NCBI GenBank assembly: GCA_947396885.1
Contig: OX377201.1
Location: 70,468,983-70,532,982, forward strand
Origin: Heligmosomoides polygyrus polygyrus
Taxonomy: Eukaryota > Nematoda > Chromadorea > Rhabditida > Heligmosomidae
Length of the DNA: 64,000 nt
Direction of reading: 5' to 3'
Position numbers and translations under genes: made by a program. Positions within the stretch are counted from its first letter, which is position 1. Every line of letters starts with the position of its first letter. Below are positions 40,753-52,329 of the stretch, one piece after another. Below the pieces are notes generated by a model. The model did no database searches, was not told the origin of the DNA, and worked only from the letters and a program-made list of their open reading frames with translations.

Positions 40753-41365
40753 AGCTCGAAGAGCGCAGAACCCATTCGCGGACTCCTCCTGAGCGACGAA
40801 AGCAGTCTCCACACCGGCAGCTTGGATCGCACATACCCTGGAGTCCCTTCCCTAGCCTAGTCTGCGCTCGAAGAGCGCAGAACCCAGCCGCGGACTCCTC
40901 CTGATCGACGAAAGCAGTCTCCACACCGGCAGCTTGGATCGCACATACCCTGGAGTCCCTTCCCTAGCCTAGTTCTGCGCTCGAAGAGCGCAGCACTCAG
41001 CCGCGGACTCCTCCTGATCGACGAATGCAGTCTCCACACCGGCAGCTTGGATCGCACATACCCTGGAGTCCCTTCCCTAGCCTAGTCTGCGCTCGAAGAG
41101 CGCAGAACCCAGCCGCGGACTCCTCCTGATCGACGAAAGCAGTCTCCACACCGGCAGCTTGGATCGCACATACCCTGGAGTCCCTTCCCTAGCCTAGTTC
41201 TGCTCTCGAAGAGCGCAGCACTCAGCCGCGGACTCCTCCTGATCGACGAATGCAGTCTCCACACCGGCAGCTTGGATCGCACATACCCTGGAGTCCCTTC
41301 CCTAGCCTAGTTCTGCGCTCGAAGAGCGCAGAACCCAGCCGTGGACTCCTCCTGATCGAGGAATG
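40753..41365 (+). repeat. 113-bp satellite array with dimeric higher-order pattern
   Basis: Units start at 40753, 40865, 40979, 41091, 41204 and 41317 (spacing 112-114). Each junction carries the hairpin CTGCGCTCGAAGAGCGCAG or a close variant (8-bp stem, GAA loop). Units alternate between an AACCC..GACGAAAGC form and a CACTC..GACGAATGC form at 40865/40979 and 41091/41204, so a dimer of about 226 bp has been copied. The array also gives near-identical minus-strand open frames 225 bp apart; these are not genes. Confidence 0.85.
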
Positions 41366-41394
41366 CAATTGGTTTTGTTTTCTTCGATTTTTGG

Positions 41395-41475
41395 ACGACG
41401 CCGTCGAATTCAGTGTGTCGTGTGCATTCACCCAACACACGCGGTGCAGCTGGACCGAGCGCGCGGGACCGTAGT
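41395..41475 (+). repeat. Dispersed repeat next to the satellite
   Basis: Plus-strand partner of the inverted copy at 38338-38410; see that entry for shared motifs. Confidence 0.55.
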
Positions 41476-41689
41476 CATTGATGTATTCTGTGATGTCGGA
41501 TGACGTTAGTGTTGCTGCCGTAATGGAAATGTGGCTAAAGCCCAAAATAAAGAATGAATCTTTTCTTAGCGAGCTATGCTCATCGCATAACATTTTGGCT
41601 GTGGCATTAATACGAAAGCGGTGGCGGAGTTCCTACTAGAATTAAAAAAGACCGTTTCCGATTTTATTTATCTAAAAGCGTGCCACATG

Positions 41690-41936
41690 TCTGTGAAACT
41701 ATTACCTTCGATCTACGCTTCAACCACGGAAAGCGTCGGTTCATAGTTGTTTATAGGGCCCCTAGATGTGTTGCTATACACAACGAACAATTATACAAAT
41801 GAATTAGTAATATAATATATACAAATGAATATACAAATAATATAATATATAATATATACAAATGAATTAGTAACATAATTTCTTGTGACATTTCCTGCGT
41901 CCTTATGGGAGATTTTAAATTTCCGAACATACAGTG
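41690..41936 (+). mobile_element. CR1-type LINE endonuclease, 5' piece
   Basis: Reads CETITFDLRFNHGKRRFIVV then YRAPRCVAIHNEQ, and near 41903 CVLMGDFKFPNIQWATGP, i.e. the CR1 pattern (LR.I.VYR.P, then MGDFN.P.I.W; the Asp is catalytic). An AT microsatellite (about 41790-41880) interrupts it. RTE copy 2 is inserted at the end of GDFKFPNIQWATGP; the CR1 frame resumes at 45126. Confidence 0.65.
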
Positions 41937-41975
41937 GGCAACAGGTCCTCATCATCATCATCATCATCATCATTT

Positions 41976-42620
41976 TCAGTAGCGTTTGTCCCGCTTGGTG
42001 GCGGGGTTCACTCTTCTGGTGTGGTGACGCCATTTCTCCCGATCAAATGCTTGATCGGGATGCACACCAGCTATCTTTAAGTCTAAGTGCAACGTGTCTA
42101 GCCAACGTTGCTTCTTGCGTCCTCTGGGCCGTTTTCCAGGGACTTCAAGATTCAGGCCAATCTTACAGACAGTGTCGTCGTTAGCGCGAAGGACGTGGCC
42201 ATACCATCGTAGACGAGCTTCGCGCAACTTGTCGGCTATCGGGACGACACCGAACCTCTGTCGTATGGTGTCATTGCGAACGCGGTCCAATCGCGTTACT
42301 CCGGCCGTCCACCTTAGCATCTTCGTCTCCATTACACTGAGGCGGCTTTCAATTTCCTTCGTCAAGGGCCAGCACTCAGCACCGTACGTCGCTACTGGGC
42401 GGACGACAATTCTATAAACCTTCGACTTGAGGTACTCGGGTATTGTCTTGTCGCAGAGAACCCCAGTCAACGACCGCCATTTGGACCAGGCTGCACTTAC
42501 GCGCGCATTCACCTCCAACTTTAGGCTGCCATCGGGCGTAACTGTTGATCCGAGATACTTGAAAGATGTGACTCGTGAGAGCTCAGTACCATTGATCTTA
42601 ATGGATCCATGCTCATTCAC
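41976..42620 (-). pseudogene. RTE copy 2, C-terminal region
   Basis: 214 codons: SIKINGTELSRVTSFKYLGS, VSAAWSKWRSLTGVLCDKTI, MLRWTAGVTRLDRVRNDTIR, ARLRWYGHVLRANDDTVCKI and, near the end, HPDQAFDREKWRHHTRRVNP. This is the usual tail of RTE proteins. It continues the reverse transcriptase after the frameshift near 42615 and stops just before the microsatellite tail. Confidence 0.88.
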
Positions 42621-43728
42621 ATTCCGTCGTCAAGTATTCCGTCTTTTTGACGTTTAGCTTGAGTCCGAACAATGCTAAGCGATCGCACCACGCCTGTGCC
42701 TGTCGCTTGAGTTCGGCTTTGTCTTCACATGCAAGCATGACGTCATCGGCATACAGCAACGTCCAAGGAGCTGCCTTTTGGAGATCTCGTGTAATTGCAT
42801 CCATGACGACCACGAAGAGCAGTGGGGAAAGCGCAGACCCCTGGTGCACTCCGACAGAGATCGGGAACTCCATCGAGGTACCCGCTGGTGCTCGTACTCG
42901 GCTTATTGGGCACGAGTAGAGGATGCGCACCCACTCAATAAGCTCTTCAGGGACGCCGTGTCGTCGCAAAGCGTACCATATAACTTCTTGCGGGACGCGG
43001 TCGAAGGCCTTCTCCAAGTCCAGGAAGGCTAAATGCAACGGTTTCTGTTTTTCGCGGTGCTTCTCTAGCAGAAGACGAACGGCGTGTATGGCATCAACCG
43101 TCCCACAGCCGGCAACGAAACCACACTGATTATTGGAAAGCTGAACGACATCCCGAATACGTCTATCGACAATTTGCTCAAAGACTTTCATGGTGTGCGA
43201 AAGTAGGCGAATCGGACGGTAGCTAGCGCAGTCCGCAGGGCTGCCTTTCCTCTTCCAAATCGGGATAGTCGTGCTTTGCTGCCAACTCTCAGGCACTTTC
43301 TTCTCAGCAACAACGTGATTGAAAAACTCAGTCAGCCAGTCAGCAGGGCACCAGCCCTTCGAATTCCACAGGTCGGCTGGCAGGTCATCGGAACCAGTGG
43401 CTTTGCCTGACTTCATCTTCCTCAGGGCTGCTTCAGTTTCGCTCACTGTGATCTTCTGAACGGGACCGTATACAGGTGAAGCAAAAGGAACAGCAGGATG
43501 TTCAAATTCTACATTCGAGATTTCCTCGATGTAGTTGCGCCATCGCTTTACAGCCCTTTTACGATCCATCAGAAGATGGCCGTTCTCATCGTTAATACCA
43601 AAGAACTTTTCGATGTCTTCTGCTTGGCGACAGCGAGCTTTGGCGAGTCGGTAAAGATAGCGCTCACCATCGCGCGTTTCCAGTTTTTCGCTGACCTCAG
43701 CGTAGTATGCGGCTTTAGCAGCAGCCAC
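42613..43728 (-). pseudogene. RTE copy 2, reverse transcriptase domain
   Basis: 371 codons open: KFFGINDENGHLLMDRKRAV, KSGKATGSDDLPADLW, CASYRPIRLLSHTMKVFEQI, AFLDLEKAFDRVPQEVIWYA, VHQGSALSPLLFVVVMD, LLYADDVMLACED (catalytic Asp pair) and FGLKLNVKKTEYLTTECE, then a frameshift. Apart from that shift and the one between 43728 and 43965 the catalytic core is unbroken. Confidence 0.9.
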
Positions 43729-43964
43729 TGCCTTCTTTGCCGCTTTCCTCGCTTCTCGACAATTCCGTCAATTACAGACTGTTTTGTCACCGATAAATAC
43801 GTGATACAGCCGTTTCTTTTCCCTGACCTTTTCTCTGACATCGTCAGTCCACAGCTAAGCCTGCTTGTCGACCCAACGCCGTCCAGGCTTCGTTGCGCCG
43901 AGTTCGAGGCGTGCAGCCCGGGTTATCGCATCGGTAGCCTCTTTCCAGGTTTCGTCGACAGTTG

Positions 43965-45104
43965 TCACCGTCGGCAACCGAATGCGAGAGATAACAGCTG
44001 CTTCCTTTCCCTCAATCGCCACCATTTAATTCTAGCCGTCCCACACCGCTCGACACGTTTACACCTCGGAGGTGTGATCTTCAGCGAGCAGATCAGTGGA
44101 CGGTGTTGCGTGGCAACCGTCTCATACGGCACGGTCTTCGCGTCTGTGACAAGGCCTTGGTCGCGACGCCTAACAAGGACATAGTCAATCTGCGTTTTGG
44201 CGTTCCCGCTATAAAACGAGATGAGGTGGGAGTCACGCTTTCGAAATTTGGTATTCACGATGGAGAGGTCATGTGCGTCTGCATACTCAAGTATACGCTC
44301 ACCATCGGTGTTGCGTGACCCATAGCCAAAACCACCATGACAGCTGTAACCGTCTTTCGCTGCTCTGACGTGACCATTAGGGTCTCCTGCCACAACAACC
44401 ATATCTTCTGACGGCACTTCCGCTGTCTTCTCATCAAGCAGGGACCAGAACTCGTCCTTGGTTTGCTCGGAGCAACCTGTCTGCGGAGCATACGCGGAAA
44501 AGAAATGACACCGTCGCTCTTCTACGGCGACAACAATCTTCATCAAGCGGTCATCGAAACGTTCTACGCTTGCAATCGCGTCACGGAAACGCTCGGAAAC
44601 GATCATACCGACACCACTGGTGGTCCTGGGACTGCCGCACAGAACGGCCTTGAGGCCGCGGCCAATGTCCCTCGACTTACAGCAGGACCACCTCGTCTCC
44701 TGCACCGCACAGAAATCTATCTTTCTTCGCTCCAGTGCTTCAACCAACTCGCACGAGCGGCCCGTCAACGTACCCACATTCAACGTTGCTACGCGGGTCT
44801 TGCCTACGTTGCGGGACTTTCGGACTAGCTCAGTTGCCCCCCGATGCCGTCCTCGCATCAGGGACCCTCGCATACTTTCCACACTCGCCGGGCTTTGCGA
44901 GTGCGCGTCGGCTCCCGCGGACGCCGTAGCATTATCTTGAGACGTCCTCTCGAGCTCTGTAACGTCATCAACCATATGATGTGACACAGAATGTTCGTAG
45001 GCCGGCCTGTCACTAGGGCCTGTCGCCTGCATTCGATTGTCCGTGATTGGCTCGGCTTGCAAAAGCAAGTAGTTTCCAGTGGCACCACTTGGAGGAACGG
45101 ACAT
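43965..45104 (-). pseudogene. RTE copy 2, AP endonuclease domain
   Basis: About 380 codons. The first in-frame ATG (45128) lies in the flanking duplication and target DNA; the element's own first ATG is at 45104 (MSVPPSGATGNYLL). Endonuclease motifs: ATLNVGTLTGR (Asn), CAVQETRW (Glu), SAYAPQTG (Tyr), AGDPNGH (Asp; other copies have AGDLNGH, so Leu to Pro beside the catalytic Asp), KTQIDYVLVRRRDQG (Asp), ATQHRPL (His). The frame breaks after WWRLRERKQ, where relatives continue into the linker to reverse transcriptase. Confidence 0.85.
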
Positions 45105-45125
45105 CGCCACCGGCAACAGGTCCTC

Positions 45126-45310
45126 CATCGAGCCTTTCTACGTTCCATGCTTTTCTGGCGTTTTGTCCACCGCACTTTACATTGTATATCAAATCCATTA
45201 CTAGAGGGATAAATATGTAGATTTGTTACTTAGCAATGCGCTAGGATCTGTTTTTCGTCTCAAGTTGGTAGTAGTTTCATAGTGAGAAGTTCATTCTTTC
45301 GTTAGCCTAG
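45126..45310 (+). mobile_element. CR1-type LINE endonuclease, 3' piece
   Basis: After the second copy of the duplication the plus strand reads FLAFCPPHFTLYIKSITRG then YVDLLLSNALGSVFRL. CR1 endonucleases have FL.F......Q.V..PTRG.N.LDLLLSN in this place. It continues the piece ending at 41936. Confidence 0.6.
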
Positions 45311-45462
45311 TCTTGCGTCTGCAACGACTGCGAGTGGTCCGCTATTACCAACGTGATCGCTTGACTAAGTATTCCGAGACTCACTATTGCACTCCGAAAC
45401 TCCGATTCTACCGGCTTCCGCCTGTGCATATTTTCCTCGTTGTCTCTTGTGGCAAGTATACC

Positions 45463-45630
45463 TTTTCGAATATTCGAATGGCTTCGAATACCGGAAATTT
45501 TCGAGCATTTGAAATTGAATGTATTCGAAAAGCGTGATTTTTCTGAATATTCGAATTCCAGTACATTTTGAATTCTTTCGAAAAACACGATTTCCCGAAT
45601 ATTCGAATTCGAATGAAAAATCAGGCTGTA
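45463..45630. repeat. TTCGAA-rich dispersed repeat, copy 1
   Basis: Dense in palindromic TTCGAA/ATTCGAAT words (for example GAATATTCGAATTC and GATTTTTCTGAATATTCGAA). A related block is at 49927-50150. Confidence 0.5.
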
Positions 45631-46869
45631 TGGTAGACATGATAAACGATAGCCCAGAAGAAAAATGGAAGCAACATGTAGCGGATCCCTTCCTAGTTAA
45701 GCACGAGGTTCTTATTGGCAGGTCTGTAATAAACCCTCTTGCGCATCGTGAAAATGAGGTGGAGAACTTACACATAGTAGAATCAAAGGGTTTATGGAAG
45801 TGTCAAAAATTCTTGTTTGCTGGAACATGAATTTTTCTTCAAGGAGTACTTGTGTGTTGTAAAGTGACTCTCATGGGGAACAAACGAACGGTTTTCAAGA
45901 CCTTTGAAGGGGACGTCATCTGCTTTAGCCACTGTAAACTTGGAAGTCACTTCAAAACGGTCATTTCTGAAACAGGTGACTGACCGACTGTTCAAGAGCT
46001 TTCATGAAACAATGTTTTCGCCTAACGGCACCTAGTGAAGGACTGACGAGGTACGAAGTATTATATGTAAATCTGTAGCAAATCTGTCCTACTCATCTAA
46101 AAACGTGAAATACCACAATTTTGCGGCCACAAAATGCATTACAAGTAGCTAGAAATAGGTCAGCCATGAGGGCTGGTCTCATTTCTTCCTGGTGAGTAAG
46201 TAGTGGAAACAGATATTTCTCATTTGAGATGAACTTGTTAATGTACCTATTCTCCAGCCAACATGTTGATTAGACGATTAACTTAACAAAAATCGATTGT
46301 TAAATAACAGTCAATCGATCTACACCCGCTCCGTTTTGTGAAGTCTTGCATACGGTCGACATATCCACGCGACTCAAATTCCCAATGGCCAACTCAGAGT
46401 AAAAATCGATAAAGCCGATCGATGACAGCCGGTCAAAAAACCTCTATGCAGTATTCAGCGAGAAACAAACGCGATCAATCTAGACCCGAAAGTACTGGTA
46501 CTCTATGCACTGTGTCACTATAAAAGAAGAAAGAAAATAATAACGTCAGTACTAAATGGGCTGGTGCCCGCCTGTACACCGGCAAACTATCTTAAAACGG
46601 ATAAGTTGTATTAGCCAGACTCAGAAGTTCTTCCCTTGTGCAAAATCTCCGCTGACGCTTCAGCGGAGAGAGCACAGAAACCGTGTTTATGTGTGAGTGT
46701 TCCATGACCACGTGCAATCTCGCAGCGGGCACCAGCCCGCCGAGCACCATAACGTCTTTCTTTACCACATGGCTTGGACAAAAGTGTCCATATCACAGTT
46801 TCACGTTACTGTATGTTTGCAGGTGCATGGAAGCACAGCAGGAGATGTAATGTAGTGAGCACCCCAAAC
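45631..46869. other. No gene recognised
   Basis: Unassigned sequence with several GATCGAT/CGATCGAT words around 46300-46480. Confidence 0.35.
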
Positions 46870-47215
46870 AAAGACTACTGGTACGGGTCCCGCCCAGGCC
46901 AGGCAAGCCTTGCATTCCTTCGGGGTCCTGGTACTATATTCCCTTAAAGGCCTTGCTTATCGGTTGGCCAGCGCAAGTCAATATTTAGGCCAACTACGCA
47001 TTGAACTTACATCCACGACATCCGTAAACGTAGAATGCGTGCCGACTCTCAAAAACGACTGACTGACGCCATCGTTCACCGTATTATATGGCTTTTGTGG
47101 AACCGTGGTTGTTGTAGACACGAAAACCAAAAGCAGAGCATTCACCGAATATGGAGAAGCAGTAGAGCATGACGAGTAGCGTGATGAAGGCCACAAGGGC
47201 GCTCCATGAGGCACT
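46870..47215 (+). repeat. tRNA-derived SINE, diverged copy
   Basis: GCCCAGGCCAGGCAAGCCTT, CCTTCGGGGTC.TGGTAC, TTGGCCAGCGCAAGTCAATA, GCCAACTACGCATT and GTAGAATGCGT follow the same order as the body of the SINE at 63742-64000. The tRNA-like head is missing or very worn. Confidence 0.55.
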
Positions 47216-47882
47216 GTTCTGCACCAGGAGACTCAGGACGTGGCAAAAGAACGAAGCGCACTCTTATTCTTCCCCCACGCCCATCCTGTAGACATTTGAT
47301 GGCTTGTGGTTTCAGACTCCTAACTGCAGGGTGAAGGACAAGTAGCGTCCGTTTGAAACACCGTCCGAGTCATTATTTCCAGCTATGTTCCGCACTTAAG
47401 AATTGCTATTCTTTCTCGTCCGCTTTGCACAGCACTAAAAGTGGAAGACTTGGCACCTCCCAAACAAGAATTGACCTTTATCCTCTCTACTGCTGTCCTT
47501 CGTTCTTATGCTTATACGCTTGCAGCTAAAATAGCTTCCAAAACAGTCTAAGCGGAATGTAAAATTGGTCCTGATCAAACTAACCTCCATGTTTATACTC
47601 TAAAACGATCTGAAGAATCTCTCATACTCATACGCGTAAAGAAAGGCGCGTAAGAAGTAGGCATGACGTCATAAGGATGCGCTAAAAACTGTCGATCGTC
47701 GCTGTGTCAGAAACGACTGGCAAAAACAGGTGAAGCGTAAGATAGATACACAAAACACCAGAAAATATCCAGAGGTCTCCAGTGAGCGCCAGAATTCCGA
47801 TGACAGTGTGACCGATCGATCAGGCAATCGATATTGATAGAAATCTTCGATCTTTTTATCGGTGATATCGATTTCCTCTCAC

Positions 47883-49446
47883 AACAGAAGGGTCTGGAGC
47901 ATATGCATAGCATATGCTGAATGGGGAGAACGAGTCATATAGGAAGAATACCCACCCCTAAATTAGTATAAAAATGTGTTTCTTTTTGCCAAGCCGTTAA
48001 AACCAAGGAGGTTCTTGATGCTACAATGGAATTGGTGCCTCACGAGTTCAGGTTCTTGTACGCTCCCGAAGCCTCTGCCGGCATGCGACTTTGAGCACAG
48101 TGGATAGTGACGTTACTTCATACGACGGATGTCGGGAGTTCGATTCTTCTGCACTGCTGCACTTCTGCATTTCAACTGATTGGTTGAGATTTAAGGGGTT
48201 CTGACGTCTATATGATTTTCAGGCGTTTTTTGTGCATTCTTCCAGCTGCGGAGAGTAACTTTCTTGCGACTCGTTCATTGCTCACCGGTTTTTTAACCAA
48301 AAGGCAATGAGAAAGTTACTCATTATAATGGTATAGAAGTGTATGGAAGTTCAACATCAGTGATACACAGGCACAAGGCGTATGAAACCGAAGCACTGGT
48401 CTACAGCGCTTATAAAAGCTAGAGACTTCTCACAGTTTGCTCTTCATGGGCCAATGGCATCGGCTCCATAGTCGAAATCCATCTAGAGGTACCCTTTCCT
48501 CCGAAACAAGGGGTGTTATGTGCCCACTGCTTGCTTGCCTCTCCGCGTTCCAAATCGTCTTCTTGTTTTTCCACCACTTCCGTCTGTTCGTCTTCGTCAA
48601 CTTAGTTGACGTGCTTCGAGGTCCTTGAGTATGCTGGCCATCTGTTGGGCCAGCTTGATTTCTTCCCTCGAAGGTTCTTTGTCTAAAGGTGGGTCACAGG
48701 GTCACACTTCTGCGTGAGCAGGTGGATCACCACTCGAGCATCGGCGATATTGTTGGTGTTAAGTTTTAGAAAACCTTCAGCAGACCTCTGATTTCCAGGT
48801 AACAGGCAAAGGTGAGGGAAGGAGTGTATCGATGCCGTCCAGGTTAATTTGTGGAATTCACAGACGCTGTTTCATATTTTAACCACCTGTGACATCACAT
48901 TTGGCCCCTTTGAAAGTCCGTGCAGGATTTCCCCGATGTCATTGGTCCATGTAGGGAAACAAATCAGGAAACAAACCGTGAGGAACCCATTGCTATCCGT
49001 ATTGTGACCAGTCCTTCTGTTTCATGCACCTTGTGCCTGTTTATTACTGATGTTGAACATTATACACCATTATGTTGAATAGCTTTCGCGTTGCGTTTTG
49101 GTTAAAAACCGGTCAGTAACAAACAAGTCGCGAGAAAGTTATTCTCCGCAGCATACAGATGGAAAAATGCACAGAAAACGCCTGAAAATGGTATAGACGT
49201 CAGAATCCCCAAGTCTCAACCACTCAGTTGAAATGAAAAAGCGCAGCAGCGCAGAAGAATCTAATCCCTGACCTCTCTCGCATAAAGCAACATCAGTATT
49301 CACTGCGTTCCGCTCCGGACCCCCTACTCCTTGCGTCTAACGACTTGGCGAAAAAGAACACATTTTGTACTAATTGAGCGGGTGGGGATTCTCCCTATAT
49401 GACTCGCTCTCCCCGTTCAGACATACGCTTCAGACCCTTCCCTTGT
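47883..49446. mobile_element. 1.56-kb element with about 450-520-bp inverted arms
   Basis: Left arm about 47883-48410, right arm about 48995-49446. Reversed, the right arm reads AAGGGTCTGAAGCGTATG where the left has AAGGGTCTGGAGCATATG, and later motifs agree in order: GAGTCATATAGGGAGAAT, GATTCTTCTGC.CTGCTGC, TTCTGACGTCTATA, TTCAGGCGTTTT.TGTGCATT, GGTTTTTAACCAAAA, TTCAACATCAGT. The spacer (48411-48994) contains a minus-strand reading EEIKLAQQMASILKDLEAR without known domain. No target duplication found. Long arms resemble Mutator-like or foldback elements. Confidence 0.7.
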
Positions 49447-49926
49447 TAACCGGTCAGGGTGCGAGAACGTGATTATGACGGCCAACGGAAAGGTTTCACA
49501 GCAGGGGAAATCTTCGATCAGAAAATCACCATTGATCGATGTTTTTGATGTCTCAAACGTAGTGATTCAGAAAGTATGCTACAGATGTTGTACAACGCGC
49601 GCCTGGATTCAGAAGCCCTTCGACAGATGTAAATCAGGAGACGTGTCAGAGATCGATCAGACAATCATTTGATAGTATTTCTGTCGATGACGATTGGCGT
49701 CCTCGGTTCGGTCATTCACCACAGTAATTCAGCGTTGAAAAATGTATGCAGTTCAACATTGTGAGACGTTGATGACGTTTCGGGAAGTGACCAGAATCAG
49801 TGAGGCGCTCAGTATCCCGACACCAAGCCACTATTGCATCAGAGCTTTGATTCAGAGACAGAACTGTTTCGGAAATCCTAATTACCGGAAAAATCTAACA
49901 AGCCTCTTCAAAATACACAAATTCTC

Positions 49927-50150
49927 GATGGGTAATCGAATGGCACTTTTCGAACAATTTCGGCTTTCTGGGAAATTTTGGATATTCGAACAGTTTCGAT
50001 TACCAAAATTTTCGAGCGTTCGAAAAACGCGATTTTTCTGAACCTTCGAATCCGAATACAATCGAAATACGAGATTTTTAGAATATTCAAGATTGAATAT
50101 TCAAATTCGAATGAAAATCATTCGAATACATATTCGAATGGGTTATTTGA
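49927..50150. repeat. TTCGAA-rich dispersed repeat, copy 2
   Basis: Related to 45463-45630: GCGATTTTTCTGAA, TTCGAGCGTTCGAAAAACGC and runs of ATTCGAAT. Longer than copy 1. Confidence 0.5.
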
Positions 50151-50539
50151 GCATAAGTATAGTGGCAAGGGCCACTTCTTTTAGTTGTTTTACGCCGCCA
50201 CCAGTACGGATGCACTCGTCTCTCGTTGAGAGAAGAATCAAACGATTTTTGTTCTACAATCAGAGATGGAGCTATCGACTGCTGTTCTTTCACCTCTTCC
50301 AGCACTACATGTTAGCCAAGGCGTGCTTGATACCGACAGTGGAAGCTCCACGTCACCATGCCTTGGAACATTGCGTATGAACACCGAAATACCCACTTTC
50401 ATGAAATTCCTGATCCTCTATTTAAAGTCCCTCACGTGGGGAAAGAGGTATCGGGCTAAGGACAGGTACAATAGGAAATTACACCACTGGCGTTGTTTGA
50501 TCGAACTCAACATCCACACCTCGTGGGATCGATCAGCAC

Positions 50540-52025
50540 CAGGGATGTGCGGAATTTCCGTTTCCGTGTTCTTTATTCCGGTTTCCGGTCAATTTGAGCT
50601 CTTCCGTTCCGTTCCGTGCTCCGCCTTTTTTGGGCCGGAAGGCGGAAACGGAAATGGGCACTTTTTCACACTAGTTTTCTATTTAACACAATCAGTTTAT
50701 CAATTAAAAAAGTACTCCTTTGTATAATTGTGGGAGGAATACTGTTTGGCAACCCTAATATTCTTGCTATTAGTATTAGTATTAATATTCTTAAAATTGG
50801 TTAGACTGCCAAAAAAAGGCACTTAAAAATGTCAGCGGCTGGGTGCAAGGCAGAACTAATGGTTCACAAAGGCTATGTATGCATTGTACGCTAAGATGCA
50901 CTCAACATTTGAAGGATCATAAAAATCTTGATCCAAGCAGTAGTTACAAAAAGCTACAAAAACTTTGCAAGCATTTAGCGCAGTATCATGAAGCAAAGGA
51001 TTCAGTGAAGGTTGTGGCATGTGGTTTTCTGCTCCAAGATTACATCAGTGTTCCTGATCAAAGGTGCAAAATTTTAAAATTTTCTTTAGGTGTGATATTC
51101 ATCCATATGGAGTTATGCGATTTATTTTTTAATGAAACATCACAAATATCTAAAATAGATAACTACCATGAGCTGTTTTTTGACTATGGTGACTTATTGA
51201 ATTCTAACACAAAACTATTGCTTCGAGAACCATCTAGGAACTGTCCAACTGTGTCACCTTGGGCGTAGGGTTTCTAGGCTGACACAGACTGAATACTCCT
51301 GTGTAAGTGTGGACCCACCATTACTAATCAGTCATTCCATAATCATCTTAGATCCCAGAATGAATTCTGATTGTGAGTACTGGTTTTGGTGATTGCAATG
51401 TAACTGCTAATGTTGAGTACACAGGTATCTGTGCAGTCACCAAATCGTCCATGATGTCACAGGTTTCGAAAAGTGTTGAGAGGAATCTCTTTCCTGGTCG
51501 GAAAATGACCCTGGTGGCTACTACAGTTTTAGACTTCAACCGAGTCAGTTTTTTCAAATGCGGGTCGTAAGCAACCTCAAGTGGTTAAGTCGGTTAAGTC
51601 TACCGTTCAAAAAATAGCAGCATCAAAAACGTCAGTGAAAAACTCGTCGCAGAAACTAGATATGGAAAGGTTGCATGCTGAAATAGTGAGAAATAGTGAA
51701 ATAAGTCTCTGAATTTGTTTTCGTTTACTGCTTAGCCATAGCTAAAAGGTTATCAAAACAATATTACGAATTCTTGCTTCGTTATGTTATGTTATAATGA
51801 GGATGAGCATTAAACTGTGGAAGATTCTGCTGCTCGCGAAGTTCTGGGCAAGAAAAAGTGCAATAGAAGCCGCCTCTGACGCCGTTTCAGATGCACTTTT
51901 GAAAAATGGCGAACATGTGTCATTTCCGTTTCCGCGTTTCGTATTCCGGTTTCCGGCTATTTTTGAGCGTCTCCGTTCCGTCTTTCGTCTTCCGGTTTTT
52001 CCAGAAAAATTTCCGCACATTCCTG
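50540..52025. mobile_element. hAT element, no intact transposase
   Basis: 1486 bp flanked by ATCAGCAC at 50532-50539 and 52026-52033. The ends are CAGGGATGTGCGGAA and, inverted, CAGGAATGTGCGGAA (14 of 15). Both the 8-bp duplication and the CAGGG start are hAT features. Just inside, the block TTTCCGTTTCCG..TTCTTTATTCCGGTTTCCGG (50553 onward) recurs as a direct copy near 51921. The interior has a 141-codon plus-strand frame (50843-51268) with Cys/His near its start but no identifiable transposase core. Confidence 0.85.
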
Positions 52026-52329
52026 ATCAGCACTCACCCGTACATCGAGATGAACCTGCCGCTGATATCAGGATGAAGCCAGTAAAGTTGATGAACTTCA
52101 TATAAATGATTCATGACATTTTCATTAAGCCTCAAGTGCCATACGGCACACCTCGGCCTCTGCGCAGCGGAACAACCTAAAATGGCGCAGAGACTCTCGG
52201 ATCGAGTCATTGCACGATGTATGCTAGCACGGTGCCTGTACAACCATATGGCAACACAGCGTTACTGTTACTCGGTCCACCAAAGTTCGAGATGCAGCAT
52301 GGGTCTCTGGAAAACTCCCATTTCATCAA

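Larger units (their letters stand above)
41951..45111 (-). mobile_element. RTE-type LINE copy 2, nearly complete
   Basis: 3161 bp flanked by GGCAACAGGTCCTC at 41937-41950 and 45112-45125. The coding strand starts GGTGGCGATGTCCG and ends with AAGCGGGACAAACGC followed by an (ATG)n tail (41951-41975). The best preserved of the three copies: three long frames cover endonuclease, reverse transcriptase and C-terminus with only a few lesions. Inserted in a CR1-type LINE. Confidence 0.92.

Noticed and set aside
40753..41365. CRISPR-like regular repeats
   Set aside because: The whole 113-bp unit repeats with no unique spacers, and the context is a eukaryotic genome.
40857..41593. Near-identical open frames 225 bp apart with Cys-rich motifs
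   Set aside because: They are the 113-bp satellite read in its open frame; the repetition is DNA-level.
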